In this document: positions 7,563-16,558 of the stretch, piece after piece | How positions within the stretch are numbered: the first letter of the stretch is position 1 | Layout of the letters: every line of letters starts with the position of its first letter | NCBI RefSeq assembly: GCF_000145255.1 | Contig: NC_014394.1 | Coordinates: 744,001-808,000, forward strand | DNA from: Gallionella capsiferriformans ES-2 | GTDB lineage: Bacteria; Pseudomonadota; Gammaproteobacteria; Burkholderiales; Gallionellaceae | Reading direction: 5' to 3' | DNA: 64,000 nucleotides | Program-made: the position numbers and the translations under genes | Notes under the pieces: model-generated | The model's input: only the letters and a program-made list of their open reading frames with translations | Told to the model about the DNA's origin: nothing | Databases searched by the model: none

Positions 7563-8537
7563 TCAGCGAGCGAAGACCTTGACCAACAAGCCTTTGGCCA
7601 ATTCACCCGTGTAGTGTCCGGATTGTTGGCTGCGTTGTGCAGGACGTATGACCTGGATGCTGTTGCCATCGGCGATCATCAAACCAACATGTTCCGGTAT
7701 GCACTCCATGCTCAGTTCCGATGTGCGTCCATGGGTTGCAACCCAAAGGAAGTCGCAAAAAGGGGTTTGTCGCTCAAGCAATTCGTAAGTGGATCTACTA
7801 ATAAGGTAACTCCCTTTAATCTCAATCCCATGGAATGTAAGAGGGGCTGACTTATGGGCGCGCACTGCGGCCACTGCGTCAAACGTAAATCTCTGGCGAG
7901 CATTGAGAGGTGGTTCTGGGCTAACGTGCATGAACAATTCGTAACGGTCTGGACGTTCAATGCCAGTCCATTCAGATCCGTTAGCGGATAACGCTGTAAA
8001 GACCTGCGCCTCCAGCATGGACTCAGACTGAAAGGAATCCGCTGGATTGATTTTTGGAACTGCTACACCCTTTCCACGCGCTGTCCTTCCTTCTAGTACA
8101 GGACGATAGGCAAGCCAGGTTTCTCGCAGTTCCGCACGAGTTACGGTGCTAGCCACGACTTGTTGTGCGATTTTCCGAAAGACATCATCGGGCATAACAC
8201 GAGCCAGTTTTGAGAGAATTTCGATATTCTCGGGACTCACCTTGTCGGATAATTCATCAAGGGAAGGAATGGATACACCACTAGCAATTAAAGTCTTGCG
8301 TAACTCCTGGTAATACCTTGCTGCCGTGAGGTAACGCCAAAGGCTGGCTTCTTTCAAATTAAGGGAAGGACTTAATGCCTTGAGCCATTCCGTAAAAGAG
8401 CCGGAAGATTTTTGCCAGTAGCCGCTATGATCTACCTGATCCAGCAGCAGACCAATTTGCGCCCATGAGCGAGCCTCGCCCTTTGCCATGGAGACGAGAT
8501 CTGTGTTGATTTGTTGTGTAATCTGGCTGGTTGTCAT
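7563..8537 (-). CDS. PD-(D/E)XK nuclease-like protein of the transposition module (TnsA-like role inferred)
   Basis: About 324 residues. The N-terminal part (about 15-85) looks like a helical DNA-binding domain of the DUF3102 type: WAQIGLLLDQVDHSGYW, then SLWRYLTAARYY. The C-terminal 140 residues resemble the MmcB/VRR-type PD-(D/E)XK fold: E in EAQVF near 176, D in RFTFDAV near 220, E and K in GIEIKGS near 239-241, then FCDFLWVAT and EHVGLMIADG. It is the first gene of an operon-like row with istA and istB and has a matching operator. The frame opens at GTG 8564, but that codon overlaps the -10 box, so ATG 8537 is the better start. In Tn7 the TnsA nuclease of this superfamily cuts the 5' strands. 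A like role here is inference; a DNA-repair or regulatory role is possible. Confidence 0.7.
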   Translation of the reverse strand: MTTSQITQQINTDLVSMAKGEARSWAQIGLLLDQVDHSGYWQKSSGSFTEWLKALSPSLNLKEASLWRYLTAARYYQELRKTLIASGVSIPSLDELSDKVSPENIEILSKLARVMPDDVFRKIAQQVVASTVTRAELRETWLAYRPVLEGRTARGKGVAVPKINPADSFQSESMLEAQVFTALSANGSEWTGIERPDRYELFMHVSPEPPLNARQRFTFDAVAAVRAHKSAPLTFHGIEIKGSYLISRSTYELLERQTPFCDFLWVATHGRTSELSMECIPEHVGLMIADGNSIQVIRPAQRSQQSGHYTGELAKGLLVKVFAR

Positions 8538-8562
8538 GATCGTTGATTGTAAATTAGCAATC

Positions 8563-8591
8563 ACTATAGCCAGCTAAAGCATGTAGGTCAA
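8563..8591 (-). promoter_or_regulatory. Promoter of the nuclease-like gene with operator half-sites
   Basis: On the minus strand TTGACC (8586-8591), a 17-base spacer and TATAGT (8563-8568). The spacer ends in TAGCTGGC directly before the -10, matching TAGCCGGCTATA at the istA promoter. The transcript would begin between the in-frame GTG 8564 and ATG 8537, which favours ATG 8537. Confidence 0.6.
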
Positions 8592-8866
8592 GCATTCTCA
8601 GATGGATATGGAATGGCTATGCGCGAAGCCCGCTCCGCAGCCGCCACATACTTCGGTGGATGGAATGAAATATTCGGATAGCAATGCCTTACATTACAAA
8701 ACGTTCTAATTCACAAGTGCTGATTGGCTGGTATCAGATAGCAAGCGTTCATAGAATTAGAAATTAATCTATCGGAATAATGTGCCATTACCCGCCCTTG
8801 GCATGAAGTTTCTATTTTGTATGTTTTTATCTTGACATTAGCTCCTGCATCTGAAAAACTCAGCGC
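8592..8866. other. Divergent intergenic region before the metal-resistance cluster
   Basis: Separates the transposition operon (-) from the cargo (+). It contains TTGACATTAGC (8832-8842) about 25 bases before the first cargo gene, a possible -35 with no clear -10. A single GCCGCCACATACTTC (8638-8652) resembles one unit of the transposon end repeats but stands alone. Confidence 0.4.
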
Positions 8867-9238
8867 ATGTCCAGTTTCGTCCGAAAATTTATCGCTGTGC
8901 TTTTAGCCATCTGGCTACCACTGTTTAGCGGTGGAGCGCTGGCGGCTAGCGTATCCATGCAAATACAGAATGGCTCGTGCCATGAAGCTGGCATGGATAC
9001 GATGCAAGATATGGATGAACATCAACACGCGATGTCGCATGATCAGTCACCCAACAACGATCAGGACGGAACATCCTGCACCGCCTGTGCTGTCTGCCAT
9101 CTGGCATGCAGCGGATATTTGGGTGTGCAGGCAATCAAGAACCTAGAAGTTCTGCAATCTGCCATTTCGGTCACGCCCTATTTATTCTCGTATCATTCCA
9201 TCACCTCCACACCTGTCGTTCCTCCACCTCTCGCTTAG
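8867..9238 (+). CDS. Secreted Cys/His/Met-rich protein, putative copper binding
   Basis: A 123-residue protein. Residues 1-27 are a signal peptide (basic start, hydrophobic LLAIWLPLF, cleavage near GALA-AS). The mature part has many His and Met residues (DEHQHAMSHDQS near 50-60) followed by a Cys cluster, CTACAVCHLAC near 72-82. Such features suit periplasmic metal binding. It resembles small DUF2946-type proteins found beside copper efflux operons, though I cannot confirm the family. It leads the cargo cluster, about 215 bases ahead of cusC. There is no strong ribosome binding site at this ATG. Confidence 0.7.
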   Translation: MSSFVRKFIAVLLAIWLPLFSGGALAASVSMQIQNGSCHEAGMDTMQDMDEHQHAMSHDQSPNNDQDGTSCTACAVCHLACSGYLGVQAIKNLEVLQSAISVTPYLFSYHSITSTPVVPPPLA

Positions 9239-9454
9239 TGCTCTACAGGACGACTCCGTCTACCAGTTTCGTAAATTGATCTGACTCTAGCTCGTCCTTA
9301 GTCTTTAAGCGTCTGCGTTCGCCCTTGTTTTACCGGTTTGACGCACGCACACATTTTGTTAATACCAATGCTCGTGGTTTGCTGATCATTCTCACTGGTG
9401 CAATAACAAAGACGGATTTGCAGCGTAACTCGTTACGAGTCCGTGAGGAATAAT

Positions 9455-10708
9455 ATGAAAAATCTGATTTCAATGCTGTTTGGCTGCGCCTCAAGCTTTG
9501 CGGCAATAGCTGCAGAGCCACCTTTAGGTGCAGACTTACAGGGTTTATTGAGTTATGCGCGCGAACACAATCCGGCTCTGACTGCGATGCGATATGAGGC
9601 CGAGGCCGCCTCGCTGCGCGTGCAACCCGCCGGTGCATTGCCTGATCCGGTGCTGCGTACCGAGTTGATGGACATTACTAATCAAGGCACGAATAAACCG
9701 CCGAGCTTGTTGCCGTCACAGGTAGGCGGTACGCGTTATTTGCTGATGCAAAGCGTTCCGTGGTTCGGCAAGCTCGATTTACAGAGAGGAATAGCCGAAG
9801 CACAAGTTGCCGGGGCGCGCGGACAAACTGCCATTGCATGGGTGGATTTGAGCGGGAAAATAAAAACTGCCTATGCGATGCATTACTACCTGTCGGACAG
9901 TATCAGACTGACCCGTGCAACATTGGATTTAACTAAGCGCCTGGAAAAAATCGCGCAAACTCGCTATGCAAACGGGCTGGGTACACAGCAGGAAGTGATA
10001 CGCGCGCAAATCGAACAAACTGATTTGCAAACTATGCTGATTGAATTGGACAATGAACAGCATCATGTGCATGCAAGCCTGAACAATCTACTGTCGCGTC
10101 CTGCCAATGCAGATCTGGCGGAGCCGCTGCAATTGCGTCCAATTCCCGCCTCAGCACGACTTACGTCGCTGGAAGATAGGCTGCGTGCGCACAATCCGCA
10201 GCTGCAAGTGGCTGATGCGAGCGTCAACGAAGCCCAGCAGAGCCGCGACCTGACCTATAAAAACCGTTATCCCGGATTTACTCTTGGCGTCGCCCCAACA
10301 CAGAGCGGCAGTGTCGTGAAGAGCTGGGATCTGATGGTTGAATTCAATCTTCCGTTGCAACAGGAATCGCGCCGTTCTCAGGAGCATGAAGCGGAAGCGA
10401 AGATGGCCGCATCCGCTGCGCGTCAGGCATCTCTGCTCAATCAAGTGTTGTCGGAATTATCGGAAAGTGTATCCGGTCTTGAGACCGCGCAGCGTACCGA
10501 GACACTCATCGCTACGCGTTTTCTACCTCAAGCTGAGCTGAGTTTTCAATCTGCGCTGAGTGGGTATGAGACTGGCAAACTTGATTTTGCCACACTGCTC
10601 GATGCGCAGCGTCAAATACTGAAAGCGCGCCAACAACGCATCAAAGCGCAGTATGACGCGCAATTGCGCCTAGCTGAAATTGAACGCCTGATTGGAGAAG
10701 AGTTATGA
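9455..10708 (+). CDS. cusC: CusC/CzcC-type outer-membrane efflux protein
   Basis: Outer-membrane channel of the tripartite Cu/Ag efflux system (TolC/OEP family, about 417 residues). A signal peptide ends near AAIAAEPP. Two OEP repeats follow: the first has LRVQPAGALPDP and VPWFGKLDL, the second has SVNEAQQSRDLTYKNRYPG. Coiled-coil segments are rich in Gln and Glu. GTGAGG precedes ATG 9455 at the right distance, so I prefer it over GTG 9443. The stop overlaps the start of the adaptor gene by four bases, showing coupling to CusB and CusA. Confidence 0.88.
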   Translation: MKNLISMLFGCASSFAAIAAEPPLGADLQGLLSYAREHNPALTAMRYEAEAASLRVQPAGALPDPVLRTELMDITNQGTNKPPSLLPSQVGGTRYLLMQSVPWFGKLDLQRGIAEAQVAGARGQTAIAWVDLSGKIKTAYAMHYYLSDSIRLTRATLDLTKRLEKIAQTRYANGLGTQQEVIRAQIEQTDLQTMLIELDNEQHHVHASLNNLLSRPANADLAEPLQLRPIPASARLTSLEDRLRAHNPQLQVADASVNEAQQSRDLTYKNRYPGFTLGVAPTQSGSVVKSWDLMVEFNLPLQQESRRSQEHEAEAKMAASAARQASLLNQVLSELSESVSGLETAQRTETLIATRFLPQAELSFQSALSGYETGKLDFATLLDAQRQILKARQQRIKAQYDAQLRLAEIERLIGEEL

Positions 10709-12288
10709 AAAAAATCATAGTATTAGTGTCAATTATTGTCGTCGTTTCGATTATTTCGGCTGGCAGCTATAGCTTGGGAAAGCGCTTCTCCGGGGTGACA
10801 GCGCCGGTTACAGCCGATGCCGTAAAGGAGGAACGCAAGATTCTTTATTACCGCAATCCGATGGGTTTGCCGGATACCTCGCCGGTACCCAAAAAAGATG
10901 CGATGGGGATGGATTACGTACCGGTGTATGACGGTGATGCTGTTCAGGAGGAGGGGGGTGTCAATATTAGTGTTGAAAAAGTGCAAAAACTCGGCGTAAA
11001 AAGCGAAGCAGCCACGCTACGCGGTTTAAACAAAACCATTCATGCCACCGGACGCATTGAAATCGATGAACGCCGTACCTATACCATCGCACCGAAATTC
11101 GAGGGCTGGGTAGAACACCTTTATGTGAACAGCACCGGAGAGACTGTTAACCGTGGACAGGCGTTGTTTGATGTGTACAGCCCCGAACTGGTGTCGGCGC
11201 AGCGCGAATACGCGATTGCCGCACAAGGCGAAGCAAAACTTGAGAATGCAGATGAAGAAACTAAAGCGGGCATGAAGCAACTGGCTGATGCCAGTCTGGC
11301 ACGCCTGAAAAACTGGGATATTACGCCGGGAGAAATAAAGCAATTAACCACTGGAAAATCCAGACGCAGCCTGACCTATTACGCGCCGGTATCGGGCATC
11401 GTACTGGAAAAGAAGGCCGTACAGGGCATGCGCTTCATGCCGGGAGAGACGTTGTATCAGATCGCCGACTTGTCTCAAGTGTGGGTGCTGGCAGACATCA
11501 ACGAGCAGGATATCGGGCAGGTAACGACAGGTAGTGACGCACAGGTCAGTATCGGTGCATACCCGGATAAGTTGTTCAAGGGAAAAGTCGCCTTCGTCTA
11601 TCCGACTTTGAATTCCGCGACGCGCACCGTGCAAGTACGCGTGGAGATTGCCAATCCACAAGGTTTGCTTAAGCCATCCATGTTTGCCAACGTGACGTTG
11701 CCCGTAGGCAGTAATACTCGGATGCTGACGGTGCCAACTTCGGCGGTGATAGACAGTGGCATGCGTCAGGTGGTGCTGGTGCAATTAGCACAAGGCCGCT
11801 TTGCGCCGCGCACTGTCAAATTGGGTAGCCGCAGCAACGATTATGTCGAGATACTGGATGGCCTTGTAGAGGGGGAGCAGGTAGTTACTTCGGCCTTGTT
11901 CCTGATCGATGCGGAAAGTAACCTCAAAGCGGCGTTGGGTGGTCTTGGTGGTCATGCAGCACATGGCGGGGCTACACCCGTCGCAGAAGATCACTCAGCG
12001 CATGCAACTCCTGCAGCGCCAAAGAAAAATCCTGCAACAATAGGTCATCAGGCAGCAGGCATCCTGAACGGCATCAATGAGGATGGTTCTGTGAGCATCA
12101 CCCATGAGCCGATCAAATCACTGGGCTGGCCCGGCATGACCATGGACTTCGCTTTGACTAATTCCTCATTGGCCGCCGGTATCAAACCAGGTAGCAAGAT
12201 CACCTTCGAACTCGTCGAGCGAAAACCCGATGAATGGGTGATTACCAAGTTGCAAGCGCTTGCGCCGCAGCAACACGAGGGACATTAA
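10705..12288 (+). CDS. cusB: CusB-type RND adaptor with N-terminal HMBD and C-terminal CusF-like domain
   Basis: Periplasmic adaptor that links inner pump and outer channel (527 residues). After a membrane anchor (residues 4-22) comes a heavy-metal-binding domain, YYRNPMG to GMDYVPVY, near 48-75. The hairpin, lipoyl and barrel domains follow (VNRGQALFDVYSPEL near 147; YAPVSGIVLEK near 226). A His-rich linker near 420-435 (HAAHGG, DHSAHA) leads to a fused CusF-like copper chaperone with WPGMTMDF near 475. In E. coli CusF is a separate protein; here it is attached. It overlaps cusC by four bases, and cusA begins just after it. Confidence 0.9.
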   Translation: MKKIIVLVSIIVVVSIISAGSYSLGKRFSGVTAPVTADAVKEERKILYYRNPMGLPDTSPVPKKDAMGMDYVPVYDGDAVQEEGGVNISVEKVQKLGVKSEAATLRGLNKTIHATGRIEIDERRTYTIAPKFEGWVEHLYVNSTGETVNRGQALFDVYSPELVSAQREYAIAAQGEAKLENADEETKAGMKQLADASLARLKNWDITPGEIKQLTTGKSRRSLTYYAPVSGIVLEKKAVQGMRFMPGETLYQIADLSQVWVLADINEQDIGQVTTGSDAQVSIGAYPDKLFKGKVAFVYPTLNSATRTVQVRVEIANPQGLLKPSMFANVTLPVGSNTRMLTVPTSAVIDSGMRQVVLVQLAQGRFAPRTVKLGSRSNDYVEILDGLVEGEQVVTSALFLIDAESNLKAALGGLGGHAAHGGATPVAEDHSAHATPAAPKKNPATIGHQAAGILNGINEDGSVSITHEPIKSLGWPGMTMDFALTNSSLAAGIKPGSKITFELVERKPDEWVITKLQALAPQQHEGH

Positions 12289-12289
12289 G

Positions 12290-15200
12290 ATGCTAAATTC
12301 CATCATCGATTGGTCTGCTCGAAACCGTTTTATGGTTATTCTGGCAACCTTGTTTGTTACCTTGGCGGGCATTTATGCGGTACTCAAAACGCCACTGGAT
12401 GCCCTGCCTGATTTATCCGATGTGCAGGTAATTGTTTACACTGAGTATTCCGGACAAGCTCCGCAGGTGGTTGAGGATCAGGTCACCTATCCGCTCACCA
12501 CCGCGATGCTGGCGGTGCCGAAATCCAAGGTGGTGCGCGGCTTCTCGTTTTTTGGCGCATCGTTTGTATATGTGATTTTCGAGGATGGCACCGACATCTA
12601 TTGGGCGCGCTCCCGGGTGTTGGAATATCTCAACAGCATCGCGGGACGGCTGCCTAAAAATGTCGCGCCGCAACTGGGGCCGGATGCAACCGGGGTGGGC
12701 TGGGTGTATCAGTACGCGGTGTTGAGCGAGAAGCATAATCTCGCTCAGCTGCGCACCATGCAAGACTGGTATTTACGCTACCAGCTTACCAAGGCACACG
12801 GTGTTGCGGAAGTCGCCTCCATCGGCGGTTTTGTACAGCAATATCAGGTGACTGTTGATCCCATTAAACTGCGCGCTTATGGTATTCCTTTGAGCAAAGT
12901 GTCACAGATTATCCGTGACTCGAACCGCGATGTTGGCGGGCGCGTGGTGGAGATGGCCGAGACCGAGTATATGGTGCGCGGGCGTGGCTATCTGCGCGGC
13001 AAGAGTGACATCGAGAATCTGGTCGTTAAAGCCGAGCGAGGCACCCCTGTGCTGCTGCGCGACATTGCCCGTGTCGAACTGGGGCCGGATGAACGGCGCG
13101 GACTGACTGAGTTAAACGGCGAGGGTGAAGTCGTATCAGGCATCGTCATGGCGCGCTATGGGCAAAACGCATTAGAAGTCATCCACAACATCAAGGAAAA
13201 GATCGCTGAAATCGCTCCCGGTTTGCCGGAAGGCGTAAAGATTGTTTCAGTATATGACCGTTCCGATTTGATCCATCGCGCCATTGAAACATTAAAAGGC
13301 ACGCTGCTGGAAGAAAGTTTAATTGTCGCACTGGTGTGTATGGTGTTCTTGATGCATGCACGCAGTGCGTTGGTCGCCATCGTGATGCTGCCTGTTGGTG
13401 TTTTAATTTCTTTCATTGCGATGCGCGTGCTGGGGCTGAACTCCAACATCATGAGTTTGGGCGGGATTGCCATTGCCATCGGCGCGATGGTAGATGCGGC
13501 TATCGTGATGATCGAGAATGCACACAAACATCTGGAGCGGGTAAAAGAAGGTGAATCGCGCACAGAAGCGATGATTGCGGCGTGCAAGGAAGTCGGACCG
13601 GCACTGTTCTTTTCGCTGCTCATCATCACCGTATCGTTCTTGCCAGTATTTACGCTGGAATCGCAAGAAGGACGAATGTTTTCTCCGCTGGCTTTCACCA
13701 AAACCTTTTCCATGGCGGGCGCAGCGTTGCTCTCGCTCACACTGGTGCCGGTGCTGATGTTGCTATTCATACGCGGAAACATCAAACCAGAGGCGCAAAA
13801 TCCGCTAAACCGTTGGTTAATCACGGGCTATCGTCCGCTTATTGCTGCGGTGCTGAAACACAAGAAAATGACCATCGTCGTTGCTGCACTGGTTTTGATA
13901 TTGTCAGCCTATCCCGCTACCCGATTGGGTAGCGAGTTCATGCCAACGCTCAATGAGGGCACGTTGTTATTTATGCCCGCCTCCTTGCCCGGCATGTCGG
14001 TGACCAAGGCGGCGGAATTGTTGCAGACGCAGAACAAGATTATCAAGAGCTTTCCTGAAGTGATGTCCGTATATGGCAAAGCTGGGCGCGCGCAGTCTGC
14101 AACCGATCCTGCACCATTGGAGATGTTTGAGACGGTCATTAACTTAAAGCCGCAGGAGGAGTGGCGACCTGGAATGACGATCGACAAACTGATCGGCGAG
14201 ATGAACAAAGCATTGCAATTTCCCGGTGTGGCAAATTCGTGGACGATGCCGATCAAGGCGCGTCTCGATATGCTGGCAACCGGTATTCGCACGCCGATAG
14301 GCATCAAGGTGTTTGGTAAAAATCTGGATGAAATGGAGCGGCTCGCCAAGGAAATTGAAGCTGTGGTTAGGAAGGTTCCGGGTACCACCAGTGCTTTTGC
14401 CGAACGATTAACGGGCGGTTTCTACCTTGATATTGAACCTGATCGCGTTGCCCTGGCACGTTACGGGATTGGCGTCGGTGATTTACAGGAAGTCATTTCT
14501 ACCGCACTGGGTGGTGAGATGGTCACGACGACGGTAGAGGGGCGGGAACGTTTTGGCGTGACAGTACGTTACCCGCGCGAATTGCGTAGCGATCCAGAAC
14601 AGATTGCCCACGAAGTGCTGGTGCCAACCATGGAGGGTGCTCAAATTCCGCTTGGACAGCTTGCCAAGGTCAGCCTGAGTAAAGGTGCGCCTGCTATCCG
14701 TACCGAGAATGCGCTGCTTTCCGCTTATATTTTTGTGGATATACGTGATCGTGACATTGGCTCTTACGTGGCCGATGCGCGCAAAGCAGTTGCAGCACAG
14801 GTGAAATTTCCGCCTGGCTACTATGCAACCTGGAGCGGGCAGTTCGAATACATGGAACGTGCTGCCGCGAAAATGAAGATCGTCATTCCCATCACGTTGC
14901 TGATCATCTTCCTGTTGCTGTATCTCAATTTTAAACGCGTCACCGAATCTTTGGTGGTGATGCTGTCCGTACCGTTTGCGCTGGTCGGCGGTGTGTGGCT
15001 ACTGTGGTTGCTCGATTACAACTTGAGCGTCGCCGTGGCGGTTGGCTTTATCGCACTGGCGGGTGTGGCAGCGGAGACGGGGGTGGTGATGTTGATCTAC
15101 CTGGAGCAGGCGTGGCAGGACGTTCAGTCACGTTGCTCTGATGAAGGCCGTCAACCGAACGCCGTCGATCTGCACACAGCCATCATGCACGGCGCTGTGG

Positions 15201-15400
15201 AACGGGTACGTCCCAAGATGATGACCGTGGTAGCGATCATGGCAGGGCTGTTGCCGATTTTGTGGAGCAGCGGCACGGGTTCGGAAGTGATGCGCCGCAT
15301 CGCAGCGCCTATGGTGGGAGGCATGATTTCCTCAGCGATTTTGACGCTGCTGGTGATTCCGGTGATCTATGCGCTGATCAAGAACAGAGAAATCAGATAA
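12290..15400 (+). CDS. cusA: CusA-type heavy-metal RND efflux pump
   Basis: Proton-driven inner-membrane transporter for Cu(I)/Ag(I), 1,036 residues, the full family length. ATG 12290 has GAGGGAC upstream; the longer frame from 12260 overlaps cusB. Two halves of six helices each flank large periplasmic loops. TM4 has AIGAMVDAAIVMIENAHK near 400, the signature of the copper/silver (HME4) group rather than the DFG motif of zinc/cobalt CzcA pumps. Periplasmic loops are Met-rich, as in CusA. It forms an operon with cusC and cusB. The following gene is a broken CDF transporter. Confidence 0.93.
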   Translation: MLNSIIDWSARNRFMVILATLFVTLAGIYAVLKTPLDALPDLSDVQVIVYTEYSGQAPQVVEDQVTYPLTTAMLAVPKSKVVRGFSFFGASFVYVIFEDGTDIYWARSRVLEYLNSIAGRLPKNVAPQLGPDATGVGWVYQYAVLSEKHNLAQLRTMQDWYLRYQLTKAHGVAEVASIGGFVQQYQVTVDPIKLRAYGIPLSKVSQIIRDSNRDVGGRVVEMAETEYMVRGRGYLRGKSDIENLVVKAERGTPVLLRDIARVELGPDERRGLTELNGEGEVVSGIVMARYGQNALEVIHNIKEKIAEIAPGLPEGVKIVSVYDRSDLIHRAIETLKGTLLEESLIVALVCMVFLMHARSALVAIVMLPVGVLISFIAMRVLGLNSNIMSLGGIAIAIGAMVDAAIVMIENAHKHLERVKEGESRTEAMIAACKEVGPALFFSLLIITVSFLPVFTLESQEGRMFSPLAFTKTFSMAGAALLSLTLVPVLMLLFIRGNIKPEAQNPLNRWLITGYRPLIAAVLKHKKMTIVVAALVLILSAYPATRLGSEFMPTLNEGTLLFMPASLPGMSVTKAAELLQTQNKIIKSFPEVMSVYGKAGRAQSATDPAPLEMFETVINLKPQEEWRPGMTIDKLIGEMNKALQFPGVANSWTMPIKARLDMLATGIRTPIGIKVFGKNLDEMERLAKEIEAVVRKVPGTTSAFAERLTGGFYLDIEPDRVALARYGIGVGDLQEVISTALGGEMVTTTVEGRERFGVTVRYPRELRSDPEQIAHEVLVPTMEGAQIPLGQLAKVSLSKGAPAIRTENALLSAYIFVDIRDRDIGSYVADARKAVAAQVKFPPGYYATWSGQFEYMERAAAKMKIVIPITLLIIFLLLYLNFKRVTESLVVMLSVPFALVGGVWLLWLLDYNLSVAVAVGFIALAGVAAETGVVMLIYLEQAWQDVQSRCSDEGRQPNAVDLHTAIMHGAVERVRPKMMTVVAIMAGLLPILWSSGTGSEVMRRIAAPMVGGMISSAILTLLVIPVIYALIKNREIR

Positions 15401-15418
15401 TTCAATAGGTGAAAAGTA

Positions 15419-16070
15419 ATGGCTGATTGTTGCAATGACAAAGCATGCGAGATCGACGCACTTCGATATCGCCAAAGCTCGACACTCAAGATAGTGCTGG
15501 GTATCAATGCCGTCATGTTCGTCGTAGAACTCACGGCAGGACTGCTCGGCAACTCGATTTCGCTGGTGGCGGATTCGCTGGATATGCTGGGCGATAGCAA
15601 TGGTGTACGGCTTCAGCCTCTACGTGGTCGCACGCAGCGCCACCATGAAAGCCAGAGCGGCACTGCTCAAAGGCATCATCATGGCGGCCTTTGGCTTCTT
15701 CGTCCTCGGGCAGGTGATCTACCGGATCGCGTTCCCGCAACTCCCTGTGTATGAGGCTATCGGGGCAATCGGCTTGCTGGCACTTGCCGCGAATGGCACA
15801 TGTTTCTTTCTGCTCTGGCGACATCGTGCGGATGACATCAATATGAGTTCGGTTTGGTTGTGCTCGCGCAACGACATCATTGCGAATATCTCGGTATTGT
15901 TTGCTGCCGTGGGCGTGTGGCTCACCCATTCCGGCTGGCCTGACATCCTTGTTGGTCTGGCACTTGCCGCACTCTTTTTACGCTCGGCACTGCATGTATT
16001 GCGCGAGTCGATCCGGGCACTGCGTGCCATTCGCACCAATAGCGCGATACAGCCTGATAATTTCAATTAA
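15419..16070 (+). pseudogene. Cation diffusion facilitator (CDF) transporter with a +1 frameshift
   Basis: The first frame starts at ATG 15419 with a Cys-rich N-terminus (ADCCNDKACE) and runs through two helices to DSLDMLGD. There an extra A (GAT-A-GCAATGG, about 15597) shifts the frame; the remaining four helices continue in another frame (MVYGFSLYVV onward) to 16070. Joined, they make a normal six-helix CDF protein of about 217 residues. Either the gene is inactivated or the base is a sequencing error. A CDF exporter of divalent metals would complement Cus efflux. Confidence 0.75.
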
Positions 16071-16083
16071 TGAAAGAAACACG

Positions 16084-16521
16084 ATGAGAATTTTTAAACT
16101 ACTGGCAATCACTCTAGCACTCACCTTGGCAGGTATAGGTGCAGCGCAAGCCGCAACGGCAGTGACTCTTTACAAGAGTCCGACGTGCGGCTGCTGCGAG
16201 AAATACGTGGACTATCTGCGCGAGAACGATTTTACGGTGAAGGCGGTGAATGAGTCCGACATGAGTGCCGTCAAGAAGCGTTATGGCATGTCACATGCCG
16301 CTAGTTGCCATACGGCGTTGGTGAATGGCTATGTCATTGAGGGGCATGTTCCCGTTAATGCCATCCGCAAACTGCTCAATGAGAAGCCCGCGATTGTCGG
16401 CATCAGTGTGCCCGGAATGAAGATGAATTCACCGGGGATGGGAGAGACAAAGAAGGGAACGCTGACCGTTTACGCCGTCCCGAAAGATGGGAAAGAACCG
16501 TATGTGTTCTCAGTCGAATAA
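16084..16521 (+). CDS. DUF411 periplasmic metal-binding protein
   Basis: A 145-residue protein with a signal peptide (residues 1-22, ending near AAQAA). The mature part has the DUF411 hallmark LYKSPTCGCCEKY near 29-41, a CxCC-type site, then SCHTALV near 78 and VPVNAIRKLL near 95. DUF411 proteins occur with copper and silver efflux systems and are thought to bind the metal in the periplasm. ATG 16084 follows AAAGAAACACG. It sits 13 bases after the CDF gene, so it is likely in the same transcript. Confidence 0.85.
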   Translation: MRIFKLLAITLALTLAGIGAAQAATAVTLYKSPTCGCCEKYVDYLRENDFTVKAVNESDMSAVKKRYGMSHAASCHTALVNGYVIEGHVPVNAIRKLLNEKPAIVGISVPGMKMNSPGMGETKKGTLTVYAVPKDGKEPYVFSVE

Positions 16522-16558
16522 CTAATCTATTTGCACTCATAAATTTAAAAGGGCAGTA

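Noticed and set aside
8638-8662. A second IS21 end upstream of the nuclease gene (GCCGCCACATACTTC)
   Set aside because: Only one unit resembles the arrays; there is no tandem series and no tip sequence, so it is more likely chance or a remnant.
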